A stretch of DNA of 64,000 nt, taken from positions 372,001-436,000 of the forward strand of contig MU394072.1 of the NCBI GenBank assembly GCA_022578605.1, read 5' to 3'. Every line of letters starts with the position of its first letter. The stretch's first letter is position 1. Shown piece after piece: positions 45,914 through 57,845 of the stretch. Source of the stretch: Camillea tinctor (Eukaryota; Ascomycota; Sordariomycetes; Xylariales; Xylariaceae). The translations under genes were made by a program, and so were the position numbers. The notes under the pieces are model-generated. The model searched no databases, was not told where the DNA came from, and saw only the letters and a program-made list of their open reading frames with translations.

Positions 45914-46990
45914 TCATGATTCCTTTCTTCTAACATCTAATAATTCCATCTCTCTTAAAGAGGTCATCCGGTCCATTGCAGCCTTATGCTCAGATGCTAA
46001 GAATGGATTTGCCCGGAATATCGCTGCATTCTCTTCTGCATGTTCGCGTATTAAATCGGCTATAGTGAAATTGTTTCTTTGCTCGGCCGATTTAATAGCG
46101 CCATCGAATCCCGTATCACCGCATTCAGCACTCAGCGCTGCTGCATTTAACAGAAACTTCACCATATCTAGTCGCCCAGAATAAGCAGCTTTGTCTAAGG
46201 GGCTTCGAGAGGAACGAATAGATAGAGAATTTAGGTCTGCGCCATGCTTTAGCAGGAGCTCTGCAATCTTTAGGTCGCCCCACGAAGCTGCAGAGTCTAA
46301 GGCCTTAATATGGCCAGGCCCATTAGCATTTGCACCCTGCTGAAGCAAGAAACTGATGAATTCCGTCCTGATCATTCTTTCCCTCGTAGAGATCGGTTGT
46401 CGGCTACAGGCTCCTTGGAGGGGCGTTCCTGGATGTATACCATACGATAGCTGATTGATGTCTGCTCCGCGGTGTAACAAAATAGAAACTAGATATTTAT
46501 CCCAGCGTGAGGCTGCGGCTTGCATAACTGTCGTTCTAACCATTCGATCTTTAGAGCATGTATTGATATCAGCGCCGGCTTTCAAAAGATCATCCACTAG
46601 CTTGTGATTGCCTCCAGCAAGAACGAGTTCAACCAACGGGGCTCCATCTCGGACAGGAGCACCCCGTCTAAACAGTTCTTCGAAAATGGCTAACCTTCTG
46701 TAAGGAGTTTCTTCCATGGACCGTGACCGCTTAAATAAACATGCCTCCAGTAGGAATTCGCCGGCCGAGGCTGATAAGTCTTGAAGCTGGGTCTCCTTGT
46801 CTAGGATATGCCAAATAATGCTGTCTAGATGGTTTTCGGCGTTGTTTAAAATGGCAGCTTTTAAGAGTTGGAAGGGGGATCTATCTCGGTGGGTGAGCCT
46901 TACTTGTGCGCCTGACCGTATCAGGTAATTGAAAGTAGCGGTCTTATCGCGTATTTTATACGACGTTTCTGCATTATCTTTCCGAGAGCT
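45914..46990 (-). CDS. ankyrin-repeat protein, 5' part missing
   Basis: A 358-codon open stretch from an acceptor-like site (CAACAG before 46990) to the stop at 45914. At least five ankyrin repeats are visible, e.g. PLVELVLAGGNHKLVDDLLK, AGADINTCS, SRWDKYLVSILLHRGADI, ALDSAASWGDLKIAELLLKH and PLDKAAYSGRLDMVKFLL. There is no ATG at the beginning of the stretch, and the 500 bp upstream offer no clear exon. It is either the last exon of a larger gene whose 5' end has decayed or a 5'-truncated gene. Ankyrin repeats mediate protein binding. In fungi they are often the C-terminal part of NLR-like proteins, but no NACHT or NB-ARC part is visible here. Confidence 0.72.
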   Translation of the reverse strand, partial: SSRKDNAETSYKIRDKTATFNYLIRSGAQVRLTHRDRSPFQLLKAAILNNAENHLDSIIWHILDKETQLQDLSASAGEFLLEACLFKRSRSMEETPYRRLAIFEELFRRGAPVRDGAPLVELVLAGGNHKLVDDLLKAGADINTCSKDRMVRTTVMQAAASRWDKYLVSILLHRGADINQLSYGIHPGTPLQGACSRQPISTRERMIRTEFISFLLQQGANANGPGHIKALDSAASWGDLKIAELLLKHGADLNSLSIRSSRSPLDKAAYSGRLDMVKFLLNAAALSAECGDTGFDGAIKSAEQRNNFTIADLIREHAEENAAIFRANPFLASEHKAAMDRMTSLREMELLDVRRKES

Positions 46991-48493
46991 CTGTTGGGAC
47001 AAAGTCGATTATGAGGCCAGGTAGACAATCAAACTCAACCCAGAGACCTATAGCATTCCGGAATTACTAGGTGCGCAAACATTTGCGATCTCTTCCAAGA
47101 ATGCCGTTTTGGAAATGTCCTTGTACTACAACACAGGAGACGATGTTTACGAAAACAGATATACTGGCGACTGGGTACCGTCGTATTCAAGATTGGGGAT
47201 CAGCCCAAAAAGATCAAGCATAGCTGCTCGATTCTGACCGGGATCCGTTCAAGTCTATTTTGTAGGTATGAATGGAGTATGTGAGCCTATTCATGATAAT
47301 AGTGATGAGACAAAGATATAACTTCCAGGGCCACCATGTTATAACCCAGCCCAGAATAACCATACAGAGCGGACTCAGGGGCATTTGAGATCTTCAGATT
47401 CTACATAGCCCAGAGCAATGCTCAATCACTCACCAATGACCACGACTGAGCCACCTAATGCGCCGCAGTCGTCAAGAATATATAGGGAGGGCTGGATTCT
47501 ACGGAACTAGGAGGTACAACGGCAGCCGACGGTGACCTCTGAGACGAGACCATAATGCCGTTCATTTCTCAAAAAGCCTTTTTCTTATCTCCCCCACCTT
47601 TCCAACTCTTGTTGTCTATATATTGGTTATTTCTGGCTTATGCTGTAGTTGAAAATTCCCGAGCTAAATAGCCCACCAGTGTCTAGTTTCTCGATTAGGA
47701 TGAAAGTGTTGTAGAAATTCTTTCGGAATAATATGTCACGGACTATATATGAGCTAATAGTCAAAAAGCTATTAGCATTTGCTTTTTAGCTTTACATAAT
47801 AACACTTGTTTCACTCGTCGTCCGTTCTGTTAAAAAAAGGGGGTGTTTACAAAGGTATGGATCTGTACACTCAGCCTTATGAGTCAAATAGTACTTCTTT
47901 CTGAACTTATACTATATGAAGCATACATCTTTGACATGGGGTTGATTATTAAGGACATTCGAGAGTGCCCCGAACCAGGTTTTTACGGTACAGGTGGGAC
48001 ACATGACACATTTAGCACGGAGTTATTGGTATCAACAGAGTCCTAGTATTGCTGCAGTCAGATCTAGCAAACAACTTATATACCCACATAAGACTTCAAC
48101 ATCCTATCATTTGCTGAAAATGCTATTTATAACATGTTGGTAGAGCTAGCGCATAATGAGGTTGGAAGCAACGTGCATATCAAAGCCATGTGATATATGA
48201 GGTATGGTTATATCCGAGCAAGAGACTAGACAGGTACAACTCCGTAACTCAACTATCGACTCGACAGAAAACGTAAGTGCTTATTTGAGGCACTGTCATT
48301 ACGCCGTATTCTTGCATTAGACAGGGTATAGGTGGCCTGCAACAGCTTGTAATGAGCTGTTGGGTTGGCTTTAATGTAAGCAACGTCTTTCTCACTTGTC
48401 ATATATCCATCTTTCTCTTCATCGTTACTTCTAATACCAATTCTTAAACTCTGATCAGAAAATTTCGAAGAAAAGAGAAGGAAAAAAATCAAC
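46991..48493. other. 1.5-kb spacer
   Basis: No coding signal. It would be expected to hold the missing 5' part of the ankyrin gene but I see none. Its right end is the promoter of the FAD oxidase. Confidence 0.45.
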
Positions 48494-49998
48494 ATGGCAC
48501 AAAACACCGCATCGAGCCTCACGGCGCTTCAACAGTATCTGAGTGAACAGTGCCCGGGACTCAAACTTGTCACGCCTACCAACCCTGAATTCGAAGCGGT
48601 GCGCGCATCCTTCGTCAAGCGAAACGACATACCACTCGCTATTGCTCGTCCACAGACAGTCCAGCATGTCCAGGCTCTAGTTCGCTACTGCGTCGAGCAC
48701 GGCATCGACTTCGTAGTCCGCGGTGGCGGTCACGACTGTGCTGGACGCAGCCAGGTCCACGGCGCGCTCACGATCGATATGCGCGACATAACATACGTGC
48801 ACGTCAACGAGGACAATAAAACGGCTCGTGTGGGCGGCGGAACGATATTCAGGGACTTGACAAAAGCGCTGGATGCGAAAGGGTTGATTACGCCTGTGTA
48901 AGTGACGCTTAGAATATTGGTTCCGACGAGTTCGGGTACTGATGGTGACTGGGGATAATAGGGGCACGATTGCTAGCGTTGGCTATGTCGGCTGGGCCAC
49001 CCTCGGTGGCTACGGCCCCTTTTCTACGAGCCACGGTTTGGGAGTGGACCAGATTATCGGCGCTAAGCTTGTGAATTCGGATGGTGAACTAGTTGATGCA
49101 AGTGATGAGCTGCTAAAGGGTATACGTGGGGGTGGTGGGATTTTTGGCGTCATTGTTGAGCTGACTATCAAAGTGTATCCTTTGAAAGAGGTACTTTTTC
49201 CTTCCCGTGAATCTGTGCTTTGCCGGTTACTAAAACTAATTCCTTTGATCCCAGCTCCTTGTGTCGCTCATTGTTTTTGATTCAAGTGATCTTCAGAACG
49301 CTTGGGCAACCTATACTGAGGGATTCGAGAAACTAGCTGCTGAGCAGACCATTCCAAGAGCGCTTCAAGTCCAAGCCTTTGGAATCGAACTCCCTGGCCT
49401 CGGCAAGGTGCTAGCAATTGGCGTGAGCTGGGCCGCAGATAATCACGATGAGGGCCGAGAATGGTTTAACAAAATCGCGTCTCTTGGCAACTGTATCATG
49501 AATAACATAGAGACGAAATCTGTGACCGCTTATACGGAATTCAACGAATCATTAGTCACTTACGGTTCTTATGGGAGAGGCTATACAGTCAGTGTAAAGA
49601 AATACACTCCTCGGTTCGCCGATATCCTAGCAAAGTACACGGCTTCGATACCTGGAGGCGGCATTGCACTCTCCCTTCACATGCTCCGAGCACCGTCTCC
49701 AAATGAGGACTCAGTCTTCGGTTCCCGCGTCGAACACCACATGGTAGAACTAGTGGCAATGACGCCGGTAGAAGACCTTGAGACTGCAGGTTCCGAGTGG
49801 GCACGTGCATTCAAGAAAGAGCTCAAGGAAAAGGACCCAGAGAACGTTTTGGAAGCAGCGTACGTGTCACTCTCGGGGAACGACGATTCCGACTATAAGA
49901 AGATGTACGGGCCATTCTATGACGAACTCGTAGCACTGAAACAGAAGTACGACCCGAGGAATGTATTTAAACACGCAGTCCCCCGTCTATCAAGTTGA
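48494..49998 (+). CDS. FAD-linked oxidase, berberine-bridge/6-hydroxynicotine-oxidase type
   Basis: Three exons, 48494-48897, 48962-49190 and 49255-49998, with two 64-bp introns and matching phases, give 458 residues, standard for the family. The PCMH-type FAD domain contains VVRGGGHDCAGRS, where His80 is the expected site of covalent FAD attachment. It also contains VGYVGWATLGGYGPFSTSHG, which replaces the Cys-containing segment of bicovalent enzymes, so attachment is probably through His alone. The C-terminal BBE motif YDPRNVFKHAV is present. No signal peptide is visible, so it is likely intracellular. These enzymes oxidise alcohols, sugars or alkaloid-type substrates with oxygen, making peroxide. 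The substrate is unknown. Confidence 0.94.
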
Positions 49999-50602
49999 TC
50001 CGTTTGGGTTTGTTCTGAGAGCAATTGACACTTAGGACCGCCTAGGATGCTAATAGCAACCTAGGTTAAACAGATAAACCGCTATAGATAAAGGTTAGCC
50101 AGATATGATGTTTATTCTGAAATAAAAGTCAATTTTAAGAAATAAATTCGGCAGCTTGCGTTCATGGGAGTTGTAAAATTAACGGAAATAGATAAGTGTA
50201 ACAATTTACCCCCTTTTTATGGATAGATTCATCGCAAAAGCTGTAGTTATGGGGCTTGGCTCCTTCCTAAGACGAATTGCACGTATGCTTCCTGCGCAAA
50301 AATTGCACCTTAATATGTGATTATATTCCTAAATACCTAGGTATTGTACTAAACATTAGATTCCATTGGAATTACATGCCAACTGTCAGTTGTGCGAAAT
50401 TTAAAGCCATTCCAAGTATGACGGTTCGTGTCAATTAACCATCTAAGCTTCTTAATAGCCGTGAAGAGCGTTGACACATTCTAAAAGCTCCTCGTAAAGA
50501 ATCATCTATATAAATGTCATGTACTACTTTTGACATTAGTTGACAGGCGCACCATCTAGATTTAGCATGAACTGACCTTGATAGAACCATGTTAGAACTG
50601 AA
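49999..50602. other. convergent 3' spacer
   Basis: Tail-to-tail region between the FAD oxidase and the GPI-type protein. Nothing recognised. Confidence 0.5.
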
Positions 50603-51439
50603 CTATATCATGAACATAGCTGACGACACAAGTAAGGTGCATGGTATTATCAGTGACCACACAGACGAGGTCGTATACTGTATCGCAGAAGCATTGGGAG
50701 TTGTCGTGGCGCTCACAGCGCTGGCTGTTGTAGTTGCGGAGGTATCTATAGCCGTCGTTGTGCTTGACACCACACCAGAGGTTGCAGTAGCGCTGCACGC
50801 CGTTGTTGTGGCAGACCCGGTAATAGTAGCGCCATTCTGATCAACATCGCCGCGACAGGTACCCGTCTGGTTTTGAGTCTTGAAGTCTATATTGGCCCGT
50901 AAGAAGTCTGTCGGCGCCTTGCTAGACGAGTTTGCCCAGACACGCGCCAGCTGGAACAGGACGGGCATCTCATCCCCCGTCAGGAACGACATAAGGTCAT
51001 CGGTCTGCTTCCAGACATGCATCGTTGCATTTCTGACCTCCCCACTCGGGATATAATCTTCATGGTATATCCGAGAGCCATGGTGAAAGTCGTCGGTCAG
51101 GGTCCCATTCTCCAAGACCAGCTGCTCCGTCTTAATCCAAGGGAAGGCGTAGATGATATCGTCGATCATATCAATCGAAGGATAGTAAGAGATCTCCAAG
51201 AAGGTTACATAGCGTGCATCTCCTCCAGCGTCGCTTGAGTCGTTTAAAGTTATGACTGGTTCCCGGAGAGCGATTTCTCTTGCAGGAAGGACGTCTGTGG
51301 GGGGATATGAGGTAGAAAACTGAAGACCGGAAGCATAGGTCGCACTGAAGTCGAAGTCATGACCGGTGAGATGAGGTCTATTGTAAGCACCAGTGCCAGT
51401 GCAGATCAGCGCCAGAGGCACTAGCAAACGGCCACGCAT
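50603..51439 (-). CDS. putative GPI-anchored cell-surface protein
   Basis: Single exon, 278 residues from ATG 51439. A signal peptide occupies residues 1-18 (MRGRLLVPLALICTGTGA). The folded part (about 20-190) has several N-glycosylation sites (NDSS, NGT, NAT, NSSS, NQT) and two Cys. A Ser/Thr/Ala-rich stalk covers about 200-255, and a hydrophobic C-terminal tail (VWSLIIPCTLLVSSAMFMI) is typical of GPI attachment. No catalytic domain is recognised. It probably sits at the plasma membrane or wall. Confidence 0.8.
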   Translation of the reverse strand: MRGRLLVPLALICTGTGAYNRPHLTGHDFDFSATYASGLQFSTSYPPTDVLPAREIALREPVITLNDSSDAGGDARYVTFLEISYYPSIDMIDDIIYAFPWIKTEQLVLENGTLTDDFHHGSRIYHEDYIPSGEVRNATMHVWKQTDDLMSFLTGDEMPVLFQLARVWANSSSKAPTDFLRANIDFKTQNQTGTCRGDVDQNGATITGSATTTACSATATSGVVSSTTTAIDTSATTTASAVSATTTPNASAIQYTTSSVWSLIIPCTLLVSSAMFMI

Positions 51440-52687
51440 TTTTGAGACAAGTTCAGTTGATGCTGTGATCCAAAATGGTTAGGACCGTTTTGATTGAAAA
51501 TCCCACAACTGAACATGATTAACACAAAATATTTACGTCTCATAGGAATATATATATTGTCTGATGTGTCTTTAGTCTCCTACTTATTTGGGTTTGTTCC
51601 GATGATATTGTCCTGAGTGAATCATACTCCGTACGGCGCAGCAGTTGAGAATTTGAGTCTAGATCTCCAAAGTTCACATTGCCAAGACCACGATGCTAAC
51701 CAGCTATGCCTCATTCCGATCATCAATTCGCCCACAACGACATGGTCTGTTTATTTACGGCTAATGCCGCCTCACTAGGGTGGGATAAAATGTGAGGATT
51801 TTGCCTTGAAATAGAATCTCAGGATTGCAATGAAAACCTCCCATAAGGCACTTAGCACTTGAGAGTGACACATCGAAACATCCGATCCATCCTGTGTGAT
51901 CGTCGATAAAAGATCAAAGTTCAACAGAGATTCATTAATCTAATTTCAAATTCAAATATGTACGTAGAGCTCTGAAAGTGACTATCTGTACCTTTAACTA
52001 CCATCTGAAAAGGTCTTTATAAGTAGCTGGTTTACTTGGAAATCATGAAATTGAAGGATCTCAGCAGTTCATGAGCTGCAGGGATGTAAGCGTGGAAGTA
52101 AGAACTAAACCAAAGCTTGTCTAGTACAACCCCGGCAAGGAGTATATCATGCCCCCCTAGCTAATGCAAGGTGAGGATTTCCATAATTCTGGAGGGGAAA
52201 GCAGCGGACTTATATTTGATGAAGTAATATGTCGAATCTGGTAAATTCATGTACGTACGTAAATGTCCAAGAAGCCGTCAAGTATCTATCTATGTATACA
52301 TTGGTCGGTCGTGGACTCGGAAGCCTATGTTCATTTTGTATGTACCTCACATAGGTACGATGCTTTTTGGGCGGGATTTGAGATTCAGTATATGCTATGC
52401 ATGTCAGAAAGCTGGGTTCATGTAGGTGCAGCTGTAATTATATATGATACAAATAACAATAAACAACAAGTTCCCAAGAACCAGGATGTCTGCCTCGCTA
52501 CGCAAAACCATACGCAGTAAGCCTTGATCTATTCATGCACTTAAGCGTGGACACTGAACGACTAAGCAACCCCAACGCCACAATTTCAACCAAAATATAC
52601 ACTTTCTCTGCCGCACATACTTTATCATGCCATTATTTCACTATGACCTGTGGAAAACCGATGGCTGCAGCGGCTCTGTGCGCGCGC
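51440..52687. other. 1.2-kb spacer
   Basis: Promoter of the GPI-type gene on the left and the 3' flank of the peroxidase on the right. No gene. Confidence 0.45.
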
Positions 52688-53844
52688 TTATCGGGGTAGA
52701 GGGATTACGCGGGTAATCTCGGTGAGATTTTGCATATTGTTCAAACCAAGCATGCTCATGCGGAAGTAGGCCTGGGCAAAAGCCTACACAACGTTCATGT
52801 TAGTCTTGGTATTCACGGTCAAATTGTTGGGTAACATATCATATCCGAAAAGGAAAAAAAAGATAGGGCGAAACGTACCGGACCCCATTGCCCTTGGCCG
52901 CCCTGGGGATCTGCGAAGGCAGCCCATTGCCCACGGGTGGAGGGGTAAGTGGCGAGGTTCTTGTCGCTCTGGAAGGTGAAAATGCTGCTGTCGTTCGTGC
53001 TAGATAGCGTCTCGGCATAGAAGCGCGTGTCCCAGACGCTGGGCGTGGAGTCCTGGGGAGCACCGGCTCGCGCCGGGTCGACGAAGAACTGCTTCGAAGC
53101 CGTGTGTGCGCCAACCAAGGCTACCAAGTCACTTGCGGAGAATGTCTTGGCTTGAAAAAGGTTGATGAGATATTGGGCATCCTGGAATGGCAGGGGAAGC
53201 TTCCCCTCGGGCCCGGCACGGCTGTCATCTTTTCGGCCGACGAAGGCTCGAATGCGGGGTCCTCCCGGACAGGAGACGGTGGCAACAATGGCGCCCGTTT
53301 GGATGATGTCCGCCATTGTGACCCCATACTGCTTGTACGTCTCGAACCAAGCTTTGGTCGTCGTGCCAATGGGATCAAGTCCCTTATTCTCCGGCCGAGA
53401 AAGCTCATCCGAGAGCAGAAGTGATCCATCAGCACCACCATAGGAGGAGCTCGTATCCCATGTTGCGGCATCGTGGAAGCCCTGCCGAATGGCACCACGA
53501 GCAGAATCCGTGCAGCCATTCTGATCGGTGAATTTGCCCTGCATGTCTTGGACGATCCAATACCAGCGGCAGAGCGGGTCTTTAGCGCATGAACTTGAAC
53601 CCAGCGGGCCAGGCGGCGAATAGGTAGAACTATCAGCAGTGGCACTATTACCCTGTAGGATGCCCTTGATGTCTTCGCCGACTGGGGTAACAACTACACC
53701 GGCGACATCCCCGAACAGGGCAGTTGACCGGGTTTCGAGCCTGAAGTCATCTCGAGCTTGTATCTCTGCCAGGGCGCGATCCATCCCCGGATAGGCAAGC
53801 ACTCCCGTAGCAGCAAGGCTTATGAATATGGCTGACTTCTTCAT
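52688..53844 (-). CDS. secreted class II heme peroxidase (CAZy AA2 type)
   Basis: Exon 53844-52879 and a short last exon 52783-52688 (donor GTACGT, acceptor TGTAG, phase 0) give 353 residues. Residues 1-17 are a signal peptide (MKKSAIFISLAATGVLA). The distal heme site is RQGFHDAATWD (Arg120, His124), calcium- and heme-region residues lie in GGADGSLLLSDEL, and the proximal ligand is His247 in LVALVGAHTASKQF. The last exon supplies the conserved end AFAQAYFRMSMLG. It oxidises phenolic or dye-like substrates with hydrogen peroxide outside the cell. The ascomycete AA2 branch differs from white-rot lignin peroxidases, and I cannot confirm a Mn site or catalytic Trp. A TATA-like box lies about 50 bp upstream. 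Confidence 0.93.
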
Positions 53845-55972
53845 TTTGGTAGAAATATGCTGAGATGCACTCAACCTGTAGACCTCGGTATTTATAACGC
53901 CTTGGTCTATCAACTTGATATTTTTAAAGCACAGGGAAGAGAAAGAAAAGGGAATAAGTATTAGTGGGTATAAACGAGAGACTGTGACGGTTGAATGTGA
54001 CTTGTGAAGTGAATGAGAAGAGTTCAGTTTGCTTTGACAGGTCCTTCATACTTATACTTGAGAAGCTATATACAAATCTAGATTCCGATAGCATGATTCT
54101 GGGGAGATTTGAATAAGCCACTCTCATCCCAAGCCAGCCAGCAAGAAACATCCATCTTGACTTGACTGTTACCAGCATGGCCTCGAACTCTGACTTGCCA
54201 AGCCACAGGTATTTCATGCAACATAGCTCAGCGGAAGTTGGGTGTGGTAAGAATAGCTTCAGGGGAAGTGTCTAACTTAGGTCTGACGCAGGCTACAGCA
54301 TAGCAGCAACATACACACGCGCCAAGGACTCCCAACTGGGTGGGTAGACTAAGAAAGGGCCTATAAGGGTAGGACTACAAACGTGTGGTTTCTTTTAGAC
54401 CTGAGCTTTATCCAACGGGAAGATACAGAGAGGGTGGTGGAAAGCTTGGACTAAATGATAGACATAAAGTTATAATGATTTAGAGAACGGCTGAACTACT
54501 AGGCAGACGATCCTTCTTTGCTACTTAGGCGCCCCAAACCCAATGTCGTGGGTCGTCCTCTGCTACCATTCTACTGCATGCAGGAGATATAGGCCAATAC
54601 GATGGCTAGCCTGAGGCTCAGCTAATCGATGCTCATTACTGCATAGAGGCTGGTCATGAGACTATGTAGGTAGGTATCTAAGATGGTCCCTTTTCGCTTG
54701 TGACCTGGATGCAGCCGGGGGCGTCACTACTGGTCATCCCACGTCTAGGCGTTGCGAGGCCAATAGTTATTAACCACCGGATAGCGAGTAAATTCCTTTT
54801 ATATAGCGGGTATTAACTGCTCGGAACATGTATGACAAAGTGTTATTACTGATTGGCTATAATAATCGGCTACCCAACGCCTTTTAAGCCACACGGCACT
54901 GATAGTTGATGTTCGGACATCCGATATTAGTTGAGCCCTGCTTTCTTTTTTGACGCCTTATGCGTATCCACTATTGGATATTTGCAGTCGTTGTCTGGAG
55001 AGACCCTCTTTGTTTTAAGTATATGAATGTCTGATAGGAGAGCTGAAGCGAAACCGGGAGAGAGTAATGCATAGGGTCCAGCTGAGTTGTCTATCTGCAA
55101 TGCCCACTTGGAACCGAAATTTGGTGTAACTCGGGCCAAGGTGAAGATCGTAAAGACTCACTGCCGATACGAGACAAATGCATTAAGTTCGGTAACCAAC
55201 AGCAGAACCATTGTTGCAAAGTCAGAACGATGATAGGTTATTTTTATTCCTCATACCACATATCGAATGTTCTGTTTAGAAAAGGGCAAGAAAACTTCCC
55301 ATTCTCTTACGGAATGTTCGGGCTGAGTGAGACGAGCCATTTGTTCAACTTGTTGCATGATGCAGGCAGTTCTCTATCTTAAAACCAATATCTTCACTAA
55401 TATAAAAACAGTGTCAGCAACCGTTCTATCTATGTGTTTAATTAGGTGGGTACCTAAGTACATAAAGAAGAAAACAAGCTTTGTTCATCTAAAAATATCT
55501 ACGCGGATAAGCGGGATATTTCGTACCCCAATGTGAAGTCGGAAATCTCAGGATCTTTTGCCTGCTCTCCTTCTTTGCTTCCCTCTTGGAGTCGTTTGCG
55601 CAAATTGAACGTTGTTGTCCTACGTCGGAAATTTCGATTATTACCTCCTATTCGACGGAAGGTTTCTTTCCCCAAGTTCACAAAAGATAATCAATGCTGG
55701 GAGCCGTCTTCGTACGGTGTTCATGCAGATATTTTAATATACTACTGGGCGCCTACTCTAGAATGACAGCCATGACACCAGGAAAGCGACCATGTCTAGG
55801 AACTATCCTGTCTAAATTTACCGGTCCAAAAATAAATATAGACATTTTTCAGTATCCAAAAGCATAATGGCTTAATATTGATACAATTTTCATCACTACC
55901 TAGGTAGACTGAAATATAATTGCCTCTCGCATGGCGGCGCGGTACATATCCCTGAACGATGACATAAAAGAA
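53845..55972. other. 2.1-kb spacer
   Basis: Left end is the peroxidase promoter. The remainder is AT-rich with only short open frames of no recognisable content. Confidence 0.45.
53889..53897 (-). promoter_or_regulatory. TATA-like box of the peroxidase gene
   Basis: TTATAAATA on the minus strand, 45-53 bp upstream of the peroxidase ATG (53844). The position and sequence fit a fungal TATA box; no experimental support. Confidence 0.5.
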
Positions 55973-56947
55973 TCAATATTCAATACCCTCAAAATGCTTT
56001 TCAAACCACGCAAGACCCTGATCTTCAGCCTCCACAGCCCCCTTTGGGTCATCATTCTTGGTATCAACGCGACAGGCGAAGCCATGTCCATATCCCCAAT
56101 AGATCTTGACTTCCCCCTTTTGACCCTCGGGCTTTGCCTCCACTATTTTTCGTATCTCCTCCCCATGGGGGAGGGAGATCTGGTTGTCGGTCTCAGCAAG
56201 AGCGAAACTAACAGGAATGCGCATCTTTTCAATGTCGCTGTAGAGTTTGAGAAGGCTCGGATGAGCTGTGAAGCCAGCGTCGATAAGAGGCTTGCCATCA
56301 GCTTTGAGACCCTCAGCTAGCAATACAATGTGTTTTCCACCCCAGCAGAACCCAGCGGCCCCGACAGGTAGATGGGCGGCTTCATTGCGCCTGAGGTTCT
56401 CAAAAAACTCTTTGACTTTGGGGAAAGACTTTCCCGGGCGATTCGGGATTATGAATGAGATGAAACCATATATAAGCTTCAAGTAATAGAATCTAAGTTA
56501 AGTTCAGAAATATAGTCCCAATACAAGTGGTAGAAAACGATTTGAGGTTTATTCTTCTTACGGCTTCACTAGGATATCCCACCATGACGTCTTTGCATCA
56601 ACCTTCTTGAAGGTATCGATCATCCATAGTTGTGCAGCGGTGCCTAGCTCATCCATTAGCATCCAAATGATTGTATATATGAGTATTGAACGACCTTGGT
56701 ATCACTTACCTTTCATAAAATCCGGGACATATACCCGATAGTCCTTCTTTTTGGCATAGTTGTCAGCCATCAACATAATATTCACAAAGTCCCATCCGAA
56801 AGCATCCGGTATAATGACAACGATTCCTTTAGGCGGATTCCCGCTTGCTGGCTCGGCTACATAAGTGTCAAGGCCATGGAGCTTTGTTGTAATACCTGTC
56901 GGCTCACCATCATGGACGGTGCCTCTAAAGCAAGCTGGACAGGACAT
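55973..56947 (-). CDS. dienelactone hydrolase family protein
   Basis: Three exons, 56947-56710, 56643-56562 and 56492-55973, with canonical sites and consistent phases, give 279 residues. The alpha/beta hydrolase family DLH is recognised from CPACFRGTVHDGEPTG, the nucleophile elbow GFCWGGK with Cys near residue 156, the acid ETDNQISLPHG and the catalytic His in YGHGFACR. DLH enzymes open dienelactones in aromatic ring breakdown; fungal members also hydrolyse other lactones or esters. No signal peptide, so cytosolic. Confidence 0.93.
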
Positions 56948-57845
56948 GGCTGGTGATTACAACGCGATGATACCGCAACGAATGAAAATACCATACGGGA
57001 CTATACAGACTCGTTGATTAAGACAGACTAATGGATTCTGTAAGATTCAGTATCCGCGGAGCAGTGGGCATATATATAATATCACTATGGTTCTGATATC
57101 CACACCGGAGCCGACGACGGCTCAGGTCTAAGACCTTTGATTGGACAGCAGCGGTCTCCAGCTAAGACTATAACAATCTCGAAGCGACAATGAGTACATA
57201 CGGAGTATAGTAAACTACCTTGCAGTATAATCCATGTCCCTACGGGGTTAATAAAATACTAACGGGTTTACGGTCGGTGTTAATGATTAATGCCCGTGGG
57301 AATCAGAAACCAAGCCACTGGAAACAATTGGTAGACTCGTAGTTACGATTAGACTGATTCTAAAAGGTCCCATACATTATCACAAAATATATATGCGTGC
57401 CTATAGGAGGAGGGGAGAGCGAGGGGTTTACACGTTTTGATCTAGATTCATGGTTGGATTGAATAGATTAATTTTATCTCAATTTACTGACCTATTCTAC
57501 CTAGGGAGGTACCTCTTTATATATTCGCATCTATCTACCCTTTGATCTTCTTATAATGAAGTTGATGATAAGGATAAGTGTCGGGGTTCCTACATTAGAT
57601 CACCCCTGTCTGATAGCCAGGAAGGGCATATCGTCGCAAGATGCCGACGGCTAGTATAATCTGGTTGCATCCAACCCCACCGGTTAATATTCCTGCTTCT
57701 TCTCATCGACATGCTCATTCTTATTACCTAGCTCGTTCTCGGTCACTGACATCACATCACTTGCTGTTTAGCACTAGCTGAAGCTTGATATATACATGTC
57801 CGAAAAGAGTCGTTGATTAAATGACAGAGAAATAGCGCGGTGGAA
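56948..57845. other. divergent promoter region
   Basis: About 900 bp between the starts of the DLH gene (minus) and the DUF885 gene (plus). Pyrimidine-rich stretches; no gene. Confidence 0.5.
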
